Below, one piece after another: positions 59,434 to 64,000 of a DNA stretch of 64,000 bases. A model generated the notes under the pieces. It did not search any database, was not told where the DNA came from, and saw only the letters and a program-made list of their open reading frames with translations. The stretch's first letter is position 1, and each line of letters opens with the position of its first letter. The stretch is from the NCBI GenBank assembly GCA_001466705.2, contig LATX02000200.1, positions 930,001 to 994,000 of the forward strand. The letters run 5' to 3'. The position numbers and the translations under genes were made by a program. Source of the DNA: Moniliophthora roreri (lineage: Eukaryota; Basidiomycota; Agaricomycetes; Agaricales; Marasmiaceae).

Positions 59434-60845
59434 TTACTTCTTGGAATAGTCAAGAACAACACGTCCTGCAATGTTTCCAGCTTTCATGCCTTCATATACA
59501 CTGATGACAGAACGAATCAGCACTACACAAAGGACAGTACCAAAACCGTAACACATACTCTTTCAATTCAGCTAACGGCTTCGTGACAAAGTGCACCTTG
59601 ACACCTCCACGTGCAGCAATATCGATAGCTTCTCGTGCATCTTGGCGGTTCCCAACATAGGATCCCAGGATCTTGATGCTCTTGAAGACGGTGAAGAAGA
59701 TTGACGCGTCAAGAGTTGCTTTCCCAGGTAAACCGACGGCCATCAATGTTCCTCCAGGTCGGAGATAGTCGATTGCTTGCGTGTATCCGCTGCTCTGTAA
59801 CCGTTCACTTAGGCTTTCATAGTGAGGGAAGCATGCGTCAAAGATCCTTACCGATGCAGAGGTTACGACGGCAGAATGAGCACCACTACCAGTTATTGCC
59901 ATAATCTCCTCAACAATATTCTTGGATTCTTTAAAGTCGATAAACTTTTCGGCTCCGAGCCTCAAGCAGAGATCGCGTTTCTCGTTGCCGGTGTCGACGG
60001 CGATGACACGTAAGCCACGGACTCGAGCGTATTGTACAGCTGAGGGTAGGGTATGAATAGGTAGTCTGATACTTGGAGTGTAAAACACGTACCAAGATGT
60101 CCGAGTCCACCTCCAGCACCTGGCAACACGATCCAATCGCCTGCTTCTGTTTCGCTGTACTTGATGGCACGGTATACAGTGACACCCTGAAGAACCGTTG
60201 GTTCTTGAGGCAGAAATAGGGACATGGAGGACGTACAGCGCAGAGAATAGAAGCCGCTTCATCGCTCCGTAAACCATCGGGAATGGGCGTTACATGATTC
60301 GTGAATGAAACAACGTATTCTTGGAATGTACCATCGACGGTGTATCCGCTCAGTTTTGCACTGGAGCAGTCTATTAATTTGAGGACGGTGAGAAAAAGAA
60401 TAGTGAGAGTAAAGGATATCGATGCTCACTTTGTTCACGACCTTTCCGACATTGCTCGCAGTCCAAGCAAGAGTCTGCTAGCCATTTGATACCGACACGA
60501 TCGCCGACTTTGACAGGACTTCTTGTGGTATTCTGTCCGATCGCGACAATAACACCAACACCTTCGTGTCCACCGATGAGAGGGACCTTTGGTGGGACAG
60601 GCCAGTCACCGAGAGCTGCGTGCAAGTCGGTATGGCATGCACCTGTTCATGGCAGTTAGTTACCAGTATTACTTAGTATGAGAGAACCTGGTCTCACCGG
60701 AGCACTCAAGTTTGATCAAGCATTCTCCTGGTGCAAGATCTTCTGGAGCTCGGACCGGATGATCCTCCTTGATTTCGATACTACCGCCAGTCTTCGCGAC
60801 GATTGCAGCCTTTTGAGTTTTTGGAATGTCAAAATTTGGAGACAT
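59434..60845 (-). CDS. ADH1: Zinc-dependent alcohol dehydrogenase
   Basis: Seven exons (60845-60698, 60642-60430, 60370-60237, 60186-60093, 60039-59852, 59794-59559, 59500-59434) splice to 359 aa, normal for the yeast ADH family. Zinc ligands appear in [16 protein letters not shown] and [13 protein letters not shown]; the structural zinc cysteines are in [17 protein letters not shown]. The NAD-binding motif is [16 protein letters not shown], followed by [20 protein letters not shown]. The C-terminus [16 protein letters not shown] is typical. Role: interconverts acetaldehyde and ethanol, probably in the cytosol. Which physiological direction it serves cannot be told from sequence. Confidence 0.95.
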
Positions 60846-61484
60846 CTTGGGGTAGAAAGAGCCTGTAGTTGTGGTAAACCCGAGTGCGAAACATTGAGGA
60901 TTTTATAAACCTTATCCGCCTGAATCAACAGCGAAGCTTGTGACCTGGGGAATGTGGTAATGACCGACGAGACTGGTCTCGATCTTGATCCTTGGCCGGG
61001 TTGACTTGGACCCAGGAATACTTGCGGGTCCCCTCATCCCCTCATCGGAGCTTATTTTCTGACAAGCATCACCTTAAGGCTCAGTCTAGTATGTTCTCGA
61101 CCTTTTTTGTCCTATAATGCGGTCGTAGTCCGAATTAGCGATTTTTTCCCCCGTGGTTAGAACTTTTTTGAAATACCTACCGGATTTCAATTTTCAAGCC
61201 GTTTTGTGACCTCTCATCTGAGGTCTTACACTAGCATCCGTGGACCAAAGAAATTTGAAGCAGAGTTTCTTTGAAAGTCAGGGTGTTCTGGATGGGAGAT
61301 GCGGACAAGTTCTAGGCTCTAGGCCTTTACATCCGATTCCCAAAATCCGCACCAAATCCGCGCCGCCAGTCAACCAGTGTCGAGACCTAGACATAGGTAA
61401 GTATTGCCAATAGATGTTATGGATGTTACACGTTACAATTTGCTACTACATAGTACAATTTGGCTACAAGTTGGTCTTTACCTG
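60846..61484. other. Intergenic region upstream of the alcohol dehydrogenase gene
   Basis: Promoter side of the dehydrogenase and 3' flank of the next minus-strand gene (stop at 61485). No gene or repeat noticed. Confidence 0.5.
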
Positions 61485-62310
61485 TCACTCCCGCGAAGAA
61501 ATCTTTTCCTTCAAAACCTTCTCGACCGCGTTCGGGATTGAATCTTCTCCCTGAATCATGTCAATCCACAACCCAGCTGCGCTCAACCCACCCTCCGATT
61601 TGTCCAGTAGCTCTACAGCTGTAGCAGCAACGTCAGCCCTAGTAATCCCACCGTGCTGTTTCGCCCTTCCAAGTTCAATCTTGCCAGTCGCAGGCTCATC
61701 TGTCAGCGTCCCAGGTCGCAGACAAATGTCCTGCCATGAACTCTTCTTCGCCTTGCGACTCTCAGCCCAGAGGAACTCATCAGCGTTCGTCTTGGCTTCG
61801 CAGTAAGCAGGAATCGCAGCCCAAACTCCTTCATAAGCTTTGATATCTTCAGGTGTGAAATACGACGCGGGCTTTCGACGAGAGCAGTTGGCTGATATAG
61901 TGAGGTACTTGGTGACACTCGGGGCAACCAAAGCAGCCGAGATGAATCGTTTAGCAGCGTCTTCGTCAACTGCTTTGGTTCTTTCTTTGCCTCCTTTGCC
62001 TCCTGCGCCTGGAGGATAAAGAGTATGTCAGATGAGATCCATTCTAATGAGGGGAGTAAAGGCGAGACATACCAGCAGACCAAATAACCCAATCAATATT
62101 CTCCATCATTTTCTTCGCAGTCTCCTCATCGGTATCCTCGATAGATGCCACAAGAGGCTTGATAAGCGACGCATCGCCAAGAGAACGAATCTCCTCCGCA
62201 TGATCTGAATTCCGAATGACAGAGGTGACAGTATGATTTCGTGCGGCGAGGTACTTTGTCATGTGGAGAGCGACTTTGCCGTGCCCACCCAAGAGAAGGA
62301 TTCGAGCCAT
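61485..62310 (-). CDS. NAD(P)-binding Rossmann protein, atypical SDR (YMR090W-like)
   Basis: Exons 62310-62073 and 62008-61485 give 253 aa. The N-terminus MARILLLGGHGKVALHMTKY contains the GGxGxxA dinucleotide signature, followed by SVIRNSDHAEEI and DWVIWSAGAGG, matching atypical short-chain dehydrogenases that lack a full catalytic triad. Later motifs are KYLTISANCSRRKPASYF, WQDICLRPGTLTDEPATGK and HGGITRADVAATAVELLD, in the order seen in the NmrA/YMR090W group. Probably a cytosolic NAD(P)-dependent reductase or sensor; the substrate is unknown. Confidence 0.88.
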
Positions 62311-62798
62311 TGCGTTTGTATGTTGTACGAGAATGGGTTATTTAAATGGAAGAATTGAGAAACTATTGTCAATGCATGACACTGAGGGGGCTTTTATACG
62401 CCTGAAATACCGTGCCGTTGGAGTCCTCATCGTGGTAGCTGAGTAAGTGTCGTCATCATGCCGAACCTGAGGACCTCATCAACGCTGGCCAGCGTCGCGA
62501 ATCATTATCAAGAAATAGAGGAAAATTCGTGGATCGGGTTTACAGTAAGCTACCAGAAAAGGATCCGCCATCGACAAGGGTATCGGAACCATAATCGTAC
62601 AGATACATAGACCGCTATCATCACCACTTTAGTTAAATGACAGAAAATCTCACCATCATTGACACCTACTCGTACACGTCTCTCACGCAACAACACACAG
62701 CATAACACCGACATGACGAGCTGACAATGAAAAAATAAGATAAATACAAAGAAAAAGATGGACGGAATGCATGCAGGTAGACAAGCATAACCAATGTA
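62311..62798. other. Intergenic region, nothing recognised
   Basis: Promoter side of the SDR gene and 3' flank of the NOPCHAP1-like gene. No gene or repeat seen. Confidence 0.5.
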
Positions 62799-63751
62799 TC
62801 ACAAAGATACAGAGCCTGGAGCTGAGGCGTCCGTAGCCATGTTCACGTCCGGGGAAGAAGGGGTAGAGTTGAGTACCACAATCTGAGGACGCGCCTTCTG
62901 GGATCTGTCTGACAAGCTTCGACGAGGTAGAGGCATCATCATGCGGGGATTGACCGCACTGAGGTGAGGAGGCAAGGACGAAGAAATAATGCCCGATTCG
63001 TCGTCGGAGTCCGAATCATACTCCGAGTCTGAATCGCTTTCGACAGAGTTGGAGGAGGTCGAATCTGAACTATCTGAAGAGGGCGACATTTCCGCGTCCT
63101 CCTCGGAGGACTTGGTTTTAGCTGTGAAGACCCCGAGGCCGAGGTTCTAGTAGCAATCAATGGTACCGCGGAAAATGATATGGGCGATAATGTTGAATAA
63201 ATGGATAAGTGGCGATGCGGAAGGTGTAAAAAGGATGATTAGCGCGTCGACTAATACAGAATAGCAATTGGACTGACCATTTCAATGTATCTCTCAGTGC
63301 CCTCTGCGATATGTTCAATGTCAACACTCTTGGGATCCATTTCCATCCTTTGTGCCAGCTCTGCATTAGAAGCTTCTATCTGAGGTAGAAATGCTTGAAC
63401 ACGAGACAGAACTATGAAGCTATATTAGTTTCATTCACAAGATCCACAAAGTAGTATCACTCACGCTCGCTAGGACCCACCGGAAACGTCTTCCTTTCTC
63501 CAAAGTCAAACTTGAAATCAGCCACTGGAGTAAGAGAAGACGTGGTTGAAGATGTATTCAGCTTCTCAAACGTGCTCTCTGCACCCATTATAAAAGAGAG
63601 ATCACAACAAGAACATCAAAGTGACCGAGACATATAGGGCAACAAAGACCATCAATACACGTTCAACAAGATATCAAAGAGGTTACTCACGGAATCTCTT
63701 GACTCTAGCATCTTCATCCTCTACTTCAAGTCGTTCAACACCTGTTTGCAT
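62799..63751 (-). CDS. NOPCHAP1-like (C12orf45 family) snoRNP assembly protein
   Basis: Exons 63751-63691, 63578-63465, 63411-63278 and 63146-62799 give 218 aa in frame. The N-terminus has VERLEVEDEDARVKRF and STFEKLNTSS, then ADFKFDFGERKTFPVGPSE and LLSRVQAFLPQIEASNAELA with MEMDPKSVDIEHI, the conserved core of the C12orf45/NOPCHAP1 family as I recall it. The C-terminal half is acidic and Ser-rich (SDSDSEYDSDSDDESG) and low-complexity. The animal protein is a chaperone linking NOP58 to the R2TP complex in box C/D snoRNP assembly; a similar nuclear role is inferred. The short conserved core makes this less certain than the enzymes here. Confidence 0.72.
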
Positions 63752-64000
63752 TTTCTTTAAGGGGAAATCGTGAAAGGTCGTCGTGATTAATTTTACGAGC
63801 GAGATACAGCTCCGTTACACGGTCCGAAGCGCGAAAGCCAACTTGGACTTCTCGCTGGTCTAGTGGTGTGGGATGAAAACAGGAGAAGGGAAAGAACGAA
63901 ATTTTGTCACATAATTAGCGCCAATGTCGTACCCCGTCACACCGTGTGAACTGACCGCGTGCGATGAAGATGATGACGCGGTCTTAGAGTGCCTTCTAAA

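Overview
This window is nuclear DNA from a filamentous basidiomycete, most likely an Agaricomycete (mushroom-forming fungus). Genes are dense and cut by many GT-AG introns of about 50-70 bp. The families are typical of that group: FunK1 kinases, a TKL kinase with an HGDLKG catalytic loop, a Rom2-type RhoGEF, an F-box/LRR protein, a BED-finger multicopy family and small secreted proteins. Exon boundaries were built by hand from splice sites, reading frame and internal paralogue comparison; nothing was checked against a database or RNA data. No rRNA, convincing tRNA or CRISPR was seen. Five single N bases occur (about 11707, 16072, 36810, 50526, 52054).

Layout. 1-8.2 kb is housekeeping: the 3' part of an ARG5,6-type arginine gene, a coiled-coil protein, a one-TM protein and a mitochondrially targeted lysine 2,3-aminomutase-like radical SAM enzyme. 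9.3-17.0 kb is a gene-poor nest of transposons: three copies of an element with Helentron/Helitron2-like ends, one carrying a second family member and a 1.7 kb TIR element inside it, plus two MITEs. 17.3-28.0 kb holds L-rhamnonate dehydratase (11 exons), a 20-exon RhoGEF of about 1680 aa with two DH domains, and an F-box protein. 28.6-33.4 kb is a partly decayed tandem duplication of a divergent pair (one-TM protein / BED-like protein). 33.6-37.2 kb has NAD-dependent formate dehydrogenase and a Ser/Arg-rich protein. 37.8-59.2 kb is a rearranged accessory region in which two kinds of segment are copied repeatedly: a small secreted protein gene (four copies, three broken) and C-terminal CNH-domain pieces of the RhoGEF (four copies outside the parent). 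The secreted protein gene always converges on a kinase gene or CNH piece. 59.4-63.8 kb returns to ordinary genes: zinc alcohol dehydrogenase, an NAD(P)-binding epimerase-like protein and a NOPCHAP1-like protein.

The most interesting object is the gene at 53706-57379 on the minus strand. It reads in frame through 15 exons (968 codons) as a TKL protein kinase joined to the PH and CNH domains of the neighbouring RhoGEF. Four exon lengths in the fused part (59, 78, 86 and 162 nt) equal those of the RhoGEF at 19.6-25.7 kb, so the fusion appears to have arisen from duplicated genomic DNA. It would place a kinase where the parent has its RhoGEF (DH) module.
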